Shown: positions 36,367-46,612 of the stretch, one piece after another
Numbering within the stretch: position 1 is the first letter of the stretch
How the letters are laid out: each line of letters begins with the position of its first letter
Source: Ianthella basta
Taxonomy: Eukaryota > Porifera > Demospongiae > Verongiida > Ianthellidae
DNA: 64,000 nucleotides
Direction of reading: 5' to 3'
Assembly: GCA_964019415.1 (NCBI GenBank)
Contig: OZ025874.1
Coordinates: 2,253,512 to 2,317,511, forward strand
The notes under the pieces: model-generated
The model's input: the letters and a program-made list of their open reading frames with translations, nothing else
Databases searched by the model: none
What the model was told of the DNA's origin: nothing
Translations under genes and position numbers: made by a program

Positions 36367-38170
36367 CCACACAGTGCAAGTTACAATATCGCAGCCACCA
36401 CCACCTGTGCCAGTAAAGTATCTGTGCTAGTTGGTCATAGAGAAAAAGACCACCAGTGCAAGTTACAGTAGCCACCACCACATGTGCCAGTAGAGTATCT
36501 GCACTAGTTGGTCATAGAAAAAGACCACCAGTGCAAGTTACAGTGGCACCAGCACCATTCGCACCACCACATGTGCCAGAAAGTAAATGCGCTCAATGGC
36601 TGAAGAAAAAGACCACCAGCGCAAGTTACAGCTGGTCAGAACCTGCACCGCCACCATTGGAGTGCACGCTGCAGCAAGCAAATGTAAGCTTACCTAAGGG
36701 CATGCCATTGAATTGAGGGTGCGTGGGAAGAAATTCAATGGCATGCCCTTAGGCAAGTTACATTTGCTTGCTGCAGGGTGCACTCCAATGGTGGCGGTGC
36801 AGGTTCTGACCAGCTGTAACTTGCGCTGGTGGTCTTTTTCTTCAGCCATTGAGCGCATTTACTTTCTGGCACATGTGGTGGTGCGAATGGTGCTGGTGCC
36901 ACTGTAACTTGCACTGGTGGTCTTTTTCTATGACCAACTAGTGCAGATACTCTACTGGCACATGTGGTGGTGGCTACTGTAACTTGCACTGGTGGTCTTT
37001 TTCTCTATGACCAACTAGCACAGATACTTTACTGGCACAGGTGGTGGTGGCTGCGATATTGTAACTTGCACTGTGTGGTGGTGGTGGTGGTGTTTTTTCT
37101 AGAGCAATGGCACATATACTGAATGCATCCATTGTACTGGCACCATGTGGTGGTAGTGGTGGTCATTTTCATTTAGGAATGCATGTGGTGGCCGTAATAT
37201 TGTAACTTGCACTGTGTGGTGGTGGTAGTAGTAGTATGTAGTAGCAGCGCCTGATGTGGTGGTCTGTTTTCTTGCAGCTCTAGCACATAATATTATACTG
37301 GTGTGCTCATTGCAACTTCCACTGTGGTGGTGGTGATGGCGGTTGTATTTATCTATGTGGTGGTGTAGTAGCTGGATATTGTGGCTGGATAGCTGTGAGC
37401 AAGTGTACATGTTGGTGCTGCTCTGCTCCAGCATAGCGGCAAATGCCTACAAATTGGTGTCAAAATGTGATTGTTCAAAACATCGCCTCCATTTTGTGAC
37501 TAATTAAGCAATACTGCTAATGACATGAGGAAATTGGTCATCTAACTTCATCCACTTAGTATCATGACTTAGCAGGGCTGGGTCGGTAAGATATGCAATG
37601 AACCGCATTTTTCTTGGCCATTTTGCCACTAATTAAGAAATCCTGCTAATGACATGAACAGTTGCATTATCTGGCTAGGTCCATCAAGTGTCATGACTGA
37701 GCGGGCCGGGCTGGTTGAATACATCATACACATCACATATGTCGGCCATTTTGAGACTAATTAAGAAATCCCGCTAATAACATAGGAAGGTGGACCACTT
37801 GGATGTGTCCACCAAGTTTCACGTCTCAACGAGCCCAGTTGCATTCATATACAAGATACCACTATGCATCAATATAAATGCACCATACATTAAGTGTTAT
37901 GCTATGCACATTTATATTAGGATTTTGCGGGCTGCTTGTAGAAGAACGAAGACCTAATTAAAAATTCTGCCTCATTTAAAAGTCTTAAAATCTCCCATAC
38001 TTCAAAGGCACACCTATCACATGTTCGTGAGGGGTGCCTAACCCCCCGGGAATTATATTATATTATATTATATTATATTATATTATATTATATTATTTAC
38101 TTTAGATTAGTGGTGTATATTGTAACTTGCACTGTATTTAGATTAGTGGTGTATATTGTAACTTGCACTG
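36367..38170. repeat. Array unit 9 (inverted)
   Basis: Reverse orientation of the unit-2 subtype, hairpin near 36720, ending with inverted (TAATA)n (about 38053-38098) and the inverted end sequence present twice. Confidence 0.8.
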
Positions 38171-38890
38171 TATATATATATCTGTCATTTTGCAAATGGC
38201 GGCACTCACCTCAATCTTTGCAAAGCTTAAAATCATCTCCAATGGCGTTTCGCCGTATCTCAATCGAACGAAATGTGTTCAAGAAGATGTTTTGATAGAG
38301 TGATACTCGTAAGAAGCCTAACAAAGGACTCTTCTGCGAGATACAGCTCTAATTATCACTGACGGACATTGTAAAATGGCCGCGCTCGACGCTCTGTTTG
38401 CTAGGCTCATAATCATCTTTCTTCGTATTTGAACGCAAAGTCTTTCTAGAACATGTTTAAGTAATAGTATTGTAGTAGAAAGCTTATCTAACTATTCTCC
38501 TGTGAGGTACAGCCCCAAATATAACAGAGGTCGAATGACCCATTGGCCAATGAGAGACAAATCGAGTCATGGCATTACCACTTAGGGTAGCAGTTTTAGC
38601 CACCACACTCCTCCTCCAGGCACAAAGCAACATGTGCATCCTCATTCAGAATGTTATGTAGATCAAAAAGCATCAGCGAAGCATTTTGACAGTTTGGTAG
38701 GGGTGCTTTCACTGGATGACTTCCTGGTCTGGAGACTTGAAACTCTTGCAACCTCAACAGTCTATCCGTGGTATCGTGATGTATCTTTCACACCAGCAGC
38801 AATACTGCATACCCAGCAATCTAAACTATTGAACATACATAGGAAAGTTCTTAGCAAGTAGTTCGAGTTCAGGGGCGCCCCGGCACCCCA
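38171..38890. repeat. Repeat R2, right part of copy 2
   Basis: TCTGTCATTTTGCAAATGGC through GGGGCGCCCCGGCACCCC, colinear with 20406-21430 but shorter. Confidence 0.75.
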
Positions 38891-38924
38891 CGAGTTTTTT
38901 TAACTCGAAATACTTGTTATGGCA

Positions 38925-39148
38925 GTGACATGTAATTGTGCATGTAATGTCTTTAGTGATAGAGAAACCAAGATACCCTTGTGACATGTAATTGTGCGTG
39001 TAATGTCTTTAGTGATAGAGAAACCAAGATTCCCTTGTGACATGTAATTGTGCATGTAATGTCTTTAGTGATAGAGAAACCAAGATTCCCTTGTGACATG
39101 TAATTGTGCATGTAATGTCTTCAGTGATAGAGAAACCAAGATTCCCTT
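38925..39148. repeat. 56-bp tandem repeat, four copies
   Basis: GTGACATGTAATTGTG starts copies at 38925, 38981, 39037 and 39093, exactly 56 bp apart and nearly identical. A single diverged copy lies at about 39899-39955. Confidence 0.95.
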
Positions 39149-39154
39149 TCACGA

Positions 39155-40420
39155 GTTCACTTGTTGGATCAAATTGAAGGTAGATCTCACCACTCCAGTC
39201 GTTTAAATCCTAGTACACTCTCTAAAAAGAAAGTTCTCCCTTCATACGCTGCTTGTAGGACTTCTAATTATTTGCCCTAGTGCCGACTCAAGCGACACCG
39301 ACGCTTTATTCAGTACGAGAGGCCGCTGACAGCCTTTTTCTTGCGACACGCTTCTCGCCTTGTGCTCCGAGAAGTGCGTGTTCTCTGGTTTCTATAGTAA
39401 CTTCAGTCAGGTTCGTTCAGTAAATTCATTCGACAGCGAACAAATTCAAGCGCTAATCGCTGCTGTTTGAATCGTAACAAGTCAGTTATAACATGGCTGC
39501 TCGGGCGCTTAGCTGATTTATCGCACTCGGGCGCTTCGCGCCCTCGTGTGATAAATCAGCCAGCGCCCTCGTGGCCATGTTATAACTAGTACTTGTTACA
39601 TGAGGAAGCCATACATCAAAGCAAGCTGCAGTGTGCTAATTTCGCATAACGCCACTGTTTACGCTTTCACACCCCATAACACACTATGTCAAATGGGGCT
39701 CTTATTTGCTAACCCAATCGCTTTCTAGCCTTAAACAAACGTTTTGTTTACTGCTTTAGCAAAATGCCTTTGATGTTCATCACCTTGTAAACTTTCTCAT
39801 GAACATTGGCTCTAGAATGATGAGTGCTTGGCACTTGGAAGCATGGTCATCAACATAAATTTATGCCTAGCACAGCACTGCACGTGTACTTTTATGGCAG
39901 TGACGTGTAATTGTGCATGTAATGACTTTAGTGATGGAGAAACTCAAGATTCCCTTTCCTGAGTTCACTTGAGGGTTCAACTTGAAGTTAGTCTCACCAC
40001 TCCCAAGTTCTCCAGTTGTTTAAATCCTAGTACACTCTCTAAAAAGAAAGTTCTCCCTTCATACGCTGTTTGTAGGACTTCTAATCATCTGCCCTAGTGC
40101 CGACTCAAGCGGCGCCGATGCTTTATTCAGTACGAGAGGCCGCTGACAGCCTTGTTCTTGCGACGTTTCTCGCCTTTCGCCTTGTGCTTCGAGAAGAGCG
40201 TGTTCTCTGGTTTCTATAGTAACTTCAGTCAGGTTCGTTCGGTAAATTCATTCGACAGCGAATGAATTCAAACGCTAATCGCTGCTGTTTGAATTGTAAC
40301 AAGCCAGTTATAACATGGCCGCTCGGGCGCTTAGCTGATTTATCGCACTCGGGCGCTTCATGCTCTCATGTGATAAATCAGCAGCGCCCTCGTGGCCATG
40401 TTATAACTAGTACTTAGACC
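39155..40420. repeat. Direct duplication around a palindrome, with R1 copy 2 between
   Basis: 39155-39595 is repeated at about 39960-40415, including TAGTACACTCTCTAAAAAG and the hairpins at 39488-39591 and 40312-40415. Repeat R1 (39595-39890) lies between. Nothing is coding. Confidence 0.8.
39488..39591. repeat. 104-bp palindrome
   Basis: AGTTATAACATGGC at the left is inverted as GCCATGTTATAACT, with GCTGATTTATC pairing with GATAAATCAGC and a GGGCGCTTCGCGCCC tip. A copy is at 40312-40415. Confidence 0.85.
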
Positions 40421-40834
40421 ATGATGCAACAAATTGCTGTAATCTGATTGGTCCAATGGAGGTGTTCTAAATCGCTTATACCACCTCTGATTCACTTATA
40501 CCACCTCTGGTAGCTTCTGGCACTTTAAGGCAAACTTTCGACAACGTACCTGCGACAAGCTTGGAGCAAAATTAACTTTAGCAACGTTCCGAGGTACTTC
40601 ACAGTAGCTGGGCTTCGCAGGGTCATTTCCGCGCAGTTTACGCTGCCGTTTGACTACTCGGCTGCCTCTTGTCGTTATTTCTCAGTAGAACTGGCCAGCG
40701 CGGTCCTTCCCTGTATTGACACTGGTTGCTATCATTGTCTAAACACCTTATACTGAGCTCCTCCGGTGTCTACTGGGTTTAGAACCCCTAGGAAACCGAT
40801 ATAAAGGCCCTTGTGCTTCGCGCGCAGGCCTCTA
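40421..40834. other. Non-coding stretch
   Basis: No gene seen. ACTTATACCACCTCTG is repeated at about 40485-40510. The right part (from about 40768) is the outer inverted arm described with the next element. Confidence 0.4.
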
Positions 40835-41798
40835 CAGGGCCGTCGGAAGCAATTTAGAAGTGATAAGGCCATTGGTTATGATCATGGGTGAAAGAAACAA
40901 AATGTTGCAAGCAAAGCGAGCGAAAATGTTTTCTTATTGTTATGGTACAGGCAATTTTCCTACAAATTTGTGCCTCATGAATGTAGGGTTACATAGCTAC
41001 ATAGATTTTACAATATAATTATCATGCACTTTCTTTGCAATGTGTCTGTGTACTACACTGCAGCTGCAGAATATATAAAATTATATTAATGAATGAAGCC
41101 ATTTCAACATTTCACCACAATAGCAATTCCTACAAAAATTAGTCTATAGGTAGCTATAAGACAATGTTATCTATGTAAACTTCCCAAATAGCTAACTAGC
41201 AGCAATCTGTGCTGCAACTCTGAATCTGGAACAAAATTATTATCAACATCTTTCGAATTCAAGACATCAGTTATTTGTTCATGGATGTGGAGTACCATCA
41301 AATGATTCAGCCGATTTTGGTTCATTCTGGTCCTCAAGAATGTTTTTGCGTAGCTGGCATCACTAGTATGAGCTTCAACAAAGTAACAATCACGGTAAGT
41401 TACAATTTTTGTGCTGCATACAGGCTTCTGGCATATGTAGCACCAGGTGATGTGGGTTTATTGGTGGGAGAAGACGATTGCCTACGTTCGTGCTGCTAGC
41501 CTCCATTTCTATTACGTTCTGAATTGATTACGTAACAAAACATGGCGGAAGAAACTAGCGCGGGTGCACATAGTAATCGTAGTAGTATTGGACCCTATTT
41601 AATATCTCCTGCTCATTGGATCTGCTAACAACCTAAGTTCATTGCTTCCTTTGTTTCCTCAACAGTTAGTATTGGTAGGGTAGGGGGTATCCTGTTTAAT
41701 AGCTAAAAAGACTGCATTTGAAAAATGATAAAAGCTGCTAGCTGTCCAAAAGTGGTGCAGCCATGGCCGTACCTGCCTTACTGGCTCCGACGGCCCTG
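40835..41798. mobile_element. hAT-like non-autonomous element inside a larger inverted repeat
   Basis: CAGGGCCGTCGGAAGC at 40835 is inverted as GGCTCCGACGGCCCTG ending at 41798, a hAT-style end. CTCTA occurs on both sides but no full 8-bp duplication is clear. Outside these ends, GGTGTCTACTGGGTTTAGAA (about 40768) and its complement (to about 41860) also pair, so the inverted repeat extends beyond the CAGGG ends. No transposase is visible. Confidence 0.5.
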
Positions 41799-41920
41799 AC
41801 TCTATAGTAATCGGTTTCCCACAGTGTTCTAAATCCCGTAGACACCTTGGATCTCCTATAACCAATGTGTAATACATATAGTACGGTAGGGAAGGTCTAT
41901 AGCCGATAATTATATAGGAT

Positions 41921-41981
41921 CGAGGCGCTTATATATTTACCGAGGCGCGAAGCGCCAAGGTAAATATGAGCGCCGAGGAGA
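41921..41981. repeat. 60-bp palindrome
   Basis: GAGGCGCTTATATATTTACC pairs with the complementary GGTAAATATGAGCGCC across a GCGCGAAGCGCC tip. It directly precedes the target duplication of the next element. Confidence 0.7.
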
Positions 41982-41994
41982 CGATGCCATTTGC

Positions 41995-42716
41995 TAGTCG
42001 CGCGCGCCAGCCCCTATTATTGTGCAATCGTGCTTAGAATAGGGTCTGGTCAGACTTGACATGTTTTCTGGATCTCTACTGGAATTTGAGTAGACCAATC
42101 AGATTGCAGGAAAGGTGTTTGTGGTTAACAAACTCCTTTGATCTTGGACAAGGCAGCATGCTGTTCTTCAGAAAGAAGGTTTTCCACCTCTTCAGGGAGT
42201 TGTGTACTCTGGATTCTGGGTTTCGGTGTGCTGGAGTGAGTCCATAACGAGCGACGAGACGAAAATAGGCACTTTAGCCCAGTGACAGAGCTACGCATTG
42301 GCTAAAGAGTTATAGTGTAGTGGAACGCGGCTCCAACGAGCTACAACTCCGACTATTCGGTTGTTGAGGACACGTCCCAGTATATTGTGACCCTTTGGCA
42401 AACGAGCAGCTCTCTCACGTGTACCGTCCAGGTTGACTACTCCAACGGCTGCGCACGACAACTGACAACTTTGTGTCCTGGCGAAATTGACAGCAATATC
42501 ACTGAACGCTTCTTCCCTACAACGCTGAGTAGTTCGGAGCGCTCACCGTGGCTGCTCTGGGTCCTGCTCGCCGTATAATCCAAAGCTCTAAAGTGGCTTT
42601 GATGACGTCACACATTCCACACATTCACTGGCAACCCAGGAACCGGTCAAGTCTGACCAGACCCTATTTCTCCGCGATTGCGCAATAAGGGAAATAGGGG
42701 CTGGCGCGCGAGACTA
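41995..42716. mobile_element. 722-bp MULE-like element with perfect 9-bp TSD
   Basis: The ends are TAGTCGCGCGCGCCAGCCCC at the left and the inverse at the right (TAGTCTCGCGCGCCAGCCCC read inward). GCCATTTGC flanks both sides (41986-41994 and 42717-42725). Each terminus forms its own hairpin around ATTGCGCAAT, ending in GGTCTGGTCAGACTTGAC. The same family carries the RecQ fragment at 10.8 kb. The interior has an exon-like frame at 42321-42578. Confidence 0.85.
42321..42578 (+). pseudogene. Exon-like cargo with hydrophobic C-terminus
   Basis: It follows a possible acceptor (TATAGTGTAG). The frame reads NAAPTSYNSDYSVVEDTSQY, continues with TLWQTSSSLTCTVQVDYSNG and several Cys, and ends SPWLLWVLLAV before the stop. 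The hydrophobic tail recalls a GPI-anchor or membrane signal. I do not recognise the family. Capture is inferred from its place inside the TIR element. Confidence 0.3.
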
Positions 42717-42776
42717 GCCATTTGCATTTGCTAAGCGCTTGCATTACGTCACTGCTCCTAGGAAGGGGCTACGGCA

Positions 42777-42864
42777 TAGTCTTGTACCCAGACCACTTCC
42801 AGCTGCCATTTTGAAATTGGCCCATTTTAAAATGGCGACCGGAAGTGGTCTGGGTACGAAACTA
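42777..42864. mobile_element. 88-bp MITE with perfect 9-bp TSD
   Basis: TAGTCTTGTACCCAGACCAC folds onto the inverse ending GTGGTCTGGGTACGAAACTA. GCTACGGCA flanks both sides (42768-42776 and 42865-42873). It is essentially two terminal hairpin arms with no interior. Confidence 0.85.
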
Positions 42865-42874
42865 GCTACGGCAC

Positions 42875-42930
42875 TAGTCTCGTTCCCAGACCCTTCCAAA
42901 GCGAGCGAGGGGAGGAAGGGTCTGGTGAAA
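42875..42930. mobile_element. Solo left terminus of the same family
   Basis: TAGTCTCGTTCCCAGACCC followed by the complementary GGAAGGGTCTGG forms a terminal hairpin. No right end is found nearby. Confidence 0.5.
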
Positions 42931-43056
42931 ATAGACAGGTTCTCGTGACCGCTGCCGGAATGTGGGCAGCGCCAATCAGATTGCTAGTAGCAGAATATTG
43001 CGCAACTTCTCACCTCACGAACGAGTGAGTGAGTGAGTGGAGTGAGGTGTGACAAG

Positions 43057-46000
43057 ATGGCGGGTGGAGACCCCTTACCCGAATCAGGAGCCGCCCTTGT
43101 CGCAAACCTTCCGATCGACTGGCGAGTTGTCAACGCTGACCTACGGGCTGACCTAGATGTCCTACATCACTAGTTATCATCTCGTTCTATTAGTATCTCC
43201 GCTGCCGAGGAGGCGTTTGTCACCATCACCATTAGCACCTTATCGCGGAGCAACCTCCTGAAGGAAAAGCGTCTGGAAATCAACCCGCGTGGGCCTCACC
43301 GCCTCTTATCAATCCAGAAGACAGCACGGAACTTGGCTATGGCCAAGAACAGCCTTCGTGGGTCCATCTCCACCAACCCTAGGCCCTTCTTAAACGCAGT
43401 TAGGGCACATAACAAAGTGGCCAAAGCGGCAGCTGACGCCGCTAACCACCGCTCCACCCTACAACAGGAGAGGAAGTACCACCAGAATCCTTTCGAGTTT
43501 GCTAGATCAAAGAAGAACCAACCCCCAGAGTTCAGCGCACAAAGTGCACACCAGTTCCTACGGACATCATTCAGCTAAGAATTGTGCACCTATGCGGGCC
43601 TCCCTGATTGGATCCACTCCGTGATGCCCACCCCCTAATGAGGAAACCTTTTGACATGTCTCCCATTACCCCTAGCCTAGTCAAACGTGCCCTGAGGAAA
43701 TGCTCTACCAAGTCATCCCCCGGCTGCAACGGCATTTCCTTGTTATCACCTGAAGCACCTAACGACCACCCACCATTTCCTTACTACTTTATTCTCTCGC
43801 ATCCTACTTGATGAACACAGCTGCCCCCCATCCTGGTGTGTTGGAAAGATCCCTCTTGTACACAAGTCAGGTCCCCCATCTGAGCCTAGCTCCTTCTGTC
43901 CCATTGCCCTGACCTCCACAGTGGGGAAGCTATTCAACCGCATCATTGCCAGTCACCTAGAACACTTCGTTCTTGCAAACGATATCATCGACCCTTCTAC
44001 ACAGAAAGGCTTCCTATCTGGAATCCCAGGTGTGATTGAGCATATCTTCACCACCTCAGCCATTCTGAGCAACGCCAAGACGAATGGTCTCCCGCTGTAT
44101 TTGACCTTCCTGGATCTCAGCAATGCCTTTGGCTCCATCTCTCACCAGCTGATCGCAGATATGCTAAAACACATATGCATCCCCACCCCAGTCATCAGCT
44201 ACATCAGCAACACCTACTCTCAACTGAAGGGCTTCGCCTCCTCACCTAACTGGACAACCAATGTGTTCCCGATAGAACGTGGGGTTTTTCAAGGTGACAC
44301 TCTGTCCCCAATGATCTTCCTCATTGCCTTCAACCCCATTGTGGAACTAGCTAACATGGACAAGGCATCAGGCTTCTCCCTCAGATACCCCGTCCCATCT
44401 TCAGCGAAGTGAACGCTCATATCTATGTGGAGTGGAACGAGCCCTCATCAGATGAACCCCCTGGTTGGTACCGCTGCTCTGTCACCGAGTACTCGCCTGC
44501 TGGCCTGTCCACAGTCCTGTACGCCAATGGCAGCACCGAAACAGTTGACCTTCGCACAGTGCAGCGGCACCTTGCCACAGGCAACTCCAGACATTTCTTG
44601 TCCAGGGTCAGCACGCCACCCACTGCAAAGGTCCCAAAAGTGAGGGCAAAGCTCCAAGACACCAAGTTCTTCAAAACCCGTCCCCACAGAGCCAAGGCAT
44701 ACTGTGATGACCTGTCCCTGATATCGACCAATCGTGAAGAACACAAGTCTGCCCTCGGCCTCATCGATGCCCGCTGTAAATGCCTGGATCTCCACCTAAA
44801 GCCATCAAAGTGTATCTCCCTGGCATTTGATGGTAAGAGGATTGTCCCCAACGCCACCTTTCCCCTCTCTTCTGGCAGCACCACCAACATCCATGACCAC
44901 CCGACCAAGTTCCTTGGGAAGACCCTAGCCGACTGCCCCAAGTCTACCGGCCAGAGCGCTTCACAGCGGTTGAAGGAACTCATTCTGCCCCAACTCACAG
45001 CTCTGGACGAAACACCAGTCAGGGGTGAATACAAGACATGGATGTTGAACCACTCACTGCTACCATCCCTACACTTCCACCTCATGGTAAATGACATCCC
45101 CAAGAGCCATGTCTATTCCCTTCAGAGGCTGCTCACAAGAATGGTGAAGAAGTGGCTGCACCTCCCTCGCTGCACCACTCCATCTGCTATTTTTCATCCG
45201 AACAGCCTTGACCTGAAGTTCCTCCCGCTATTCCTGGAAGAGGCCAAGATGTCACTGCTGACAACGGTGGTTCACTCTACTGATCCACATGTTCTTGAGT
45301 GTCTCCCCTCTCTGCAGGACCCGTCTTACCTGAAGGCTTCCTATCTTGATCCAAAGGCTGTGGAGCAGTTCCAAACAGCCGTTGCCCAGTGCAGAGCCGA
45401 GCCATACACCCCTAAGAAGCCGCAGGTGCTTGCCAAGTGTAAGAAGCTGACGAGCGAGAAGCAGGTGCAGGATTGGGAGAACCATCTCAGCCAGCTCACT
45501 GTCCAGAATGGTCTTTTAGACATCCTCCCTCTTGGTGCAGAAGACCACCTCTGGCAGCGCTTCCTCACAGGAATGCCAGCGGGTCAGCTGTCCTTTATAC
45601 TGAGGGCAAGCTGCGACTGTCTACCATGCCCAAGCTCCCTGGTCCGATGGGGCTACTCACTTAACCGGCAGTGCCCTCTGTGCAATGGCCCCCTCTGCAA
45701 CATGCAACACGTGTTGAATTGCTGCCCAACAGCCCTGACTGATGGCAGGTACACATGGCGACATGACTTGGTGCTCACCGCCCTACTCCCATTCTTGCAG
45801 AGGTTTAATCCAGAAACCTTCGTCTATGCAGACCTGCCGGATCACAGAGCATGTGAATCTCCTCCAGCAACCATTCCCCCCACCATCATTGGGACCACCG
45901 CTCGGCTGGATCTCCTTATTGTGGATGGTAAGCGTGCTACCATGTTAGAACTCACTGTGCCCTGGAACAACCTCACCAGCATCAAGAATGCTAGAGCCCG

Positions 46001-46160
46001 GAAGCAGGGGAAGACCAACTACCAGCTTTTGGCTTTGAACCTATCTGCCCAGGGTTACCAAGTTCAACTGCTGACAATTGAGATTGGCAGCCTAGGCCAC
46101 TACACGCACGAGGCCTATACAGCTCTAAGGCTTGCTGCCCCCCCAGAGCAAAGCCTCTGA
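43057..46160 (+). pseudogene. LINE (non-LTR) with Tudor-like insertion in RT and restriction-like endonuclease; decayed 5' half
   Basis: A Met frame starts at 43057 (MAGGDPLPESGAALV) with TAG at 43171 and TAA after 43578, then shifts frame at least three times before 44409. RT pieces are ALRKCSTKSSPGCNGIS, GKLFNRIIASHLEHF, LYLTFLDLSNAFGSISH and RGVFQGDTLSPM. The intact 583-codon frame 44409-46160 begins with about 90 residues resembling a Tudor/SH3-like fold (WNEPSSDEPPGWYRCSV, VLYANGSTETVDLRTV) inserted between RT motifs. The YCDD catalytic motif follows (AKAYCDDLSLIS). Near the C-terminus are CPLCNGPLCNMQHVLNCC (zinc knuckle) and RLDLLIVDGKRATMLELTVP with ARARKQGKTNYQLL, the PD-(D/E)XK-type endonuclease of R2-superclade elements. 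It cannot make a full polyprotein. Confidence 0.8.
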
Positions 46161-46560
46161 CAGACGTAAAGCTCTGACCGATGCAGCTAAAGCAGCCATC
46201 TCTGGGAGCTACTTTATCTTTTCAGCCCACAAATCACCCTGGAACCCGGGTGCCAGTTGCCCTAATGGAGACTGAGCCCCAATTGACCGCCAAATATGCC
46301 CATCAATCGCTGTTTTTCTTTTAATGTTATGTTTAGTGTATTGTTCACATGTAGCACCACCATCCCCTTACATATCCATGTATTACTTGCCTATATATCC
46401 ACCAAATTGTATCCCCATACAGTCCTTTTGTTCCCCAAAGTTATGTTTTCCCCACTTTGTTCCCTCTAGCTTTTTCTCACCCTTACCTTGCCAGGGCATT
46501 CCCTAGCAATGCAGTTCCTACTGCTTAGCAACCTGTAACCCTGTGTCCGAGGTTCTAACC
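46161..46560. other. LINE 3' untranslated region, end not clear
   Basis: C/T-rich sequence without a gene and without an obvious poly-A tail. Confidence 0.4.
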
Positions 46561-46612
46561 CTTTTCTATCACACCATTATCACTGATTGTATACCCCTGT
46601 TTTAATAATGAT

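Larger units (their letters stand above)
21496..38170. mobile_element. 16.7-kb palindromic array of about nine foldback units
   Basis: The left end CAGTGCAAGTTACAATATAC, then ACCACTAATCTAAAGTAAATA, is inverted at the right end (38093-38170, where it is duplicated). TA-rich DNA flanks both sides. Units start with (TAATA)n followed by TTCCCGGG. A core of about 600 bp follows, then an arm rich in CAC triplets and CAGTGCAAGTTACA motifs, then a hairpin and the complementary arm. Forward units have hairpin centres near 23015, 24588, 26363, 28105, 29605 and 31446, plus a half unit at 31662-32920. Inverted units centre near 34984 and 36720. No transposase or other credible gene is present. CAGT ends flanked by TA recall Tc1/mariner or pogo TIRs, but that link is inference. 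Confidence 0.75.

Noticed and set aside
21496-38170. CRISPR-like array (regularly recurring CAGTGCAAGTTACA)
   Set aside because: The intervals are themselves repeats, both strands are used within each unit, and the surrounding DNA is eukaryotic. Repeat and spacer lengths are not uniform.
21496-38170. The many short frames in the array as separate genes
   Set aside because: They are low-complexity His/Thr-rich readings of CAC repeats or of the hairpin arms on both strands. Only the possible retention of one frame is kept as a low-interest finding.
44423-45103. 226-codon minus-strand frame
   Set aside because: Antisense of the intact LINE frame, which carries YCDD, a zinc knuckle and endonuclease motifs.
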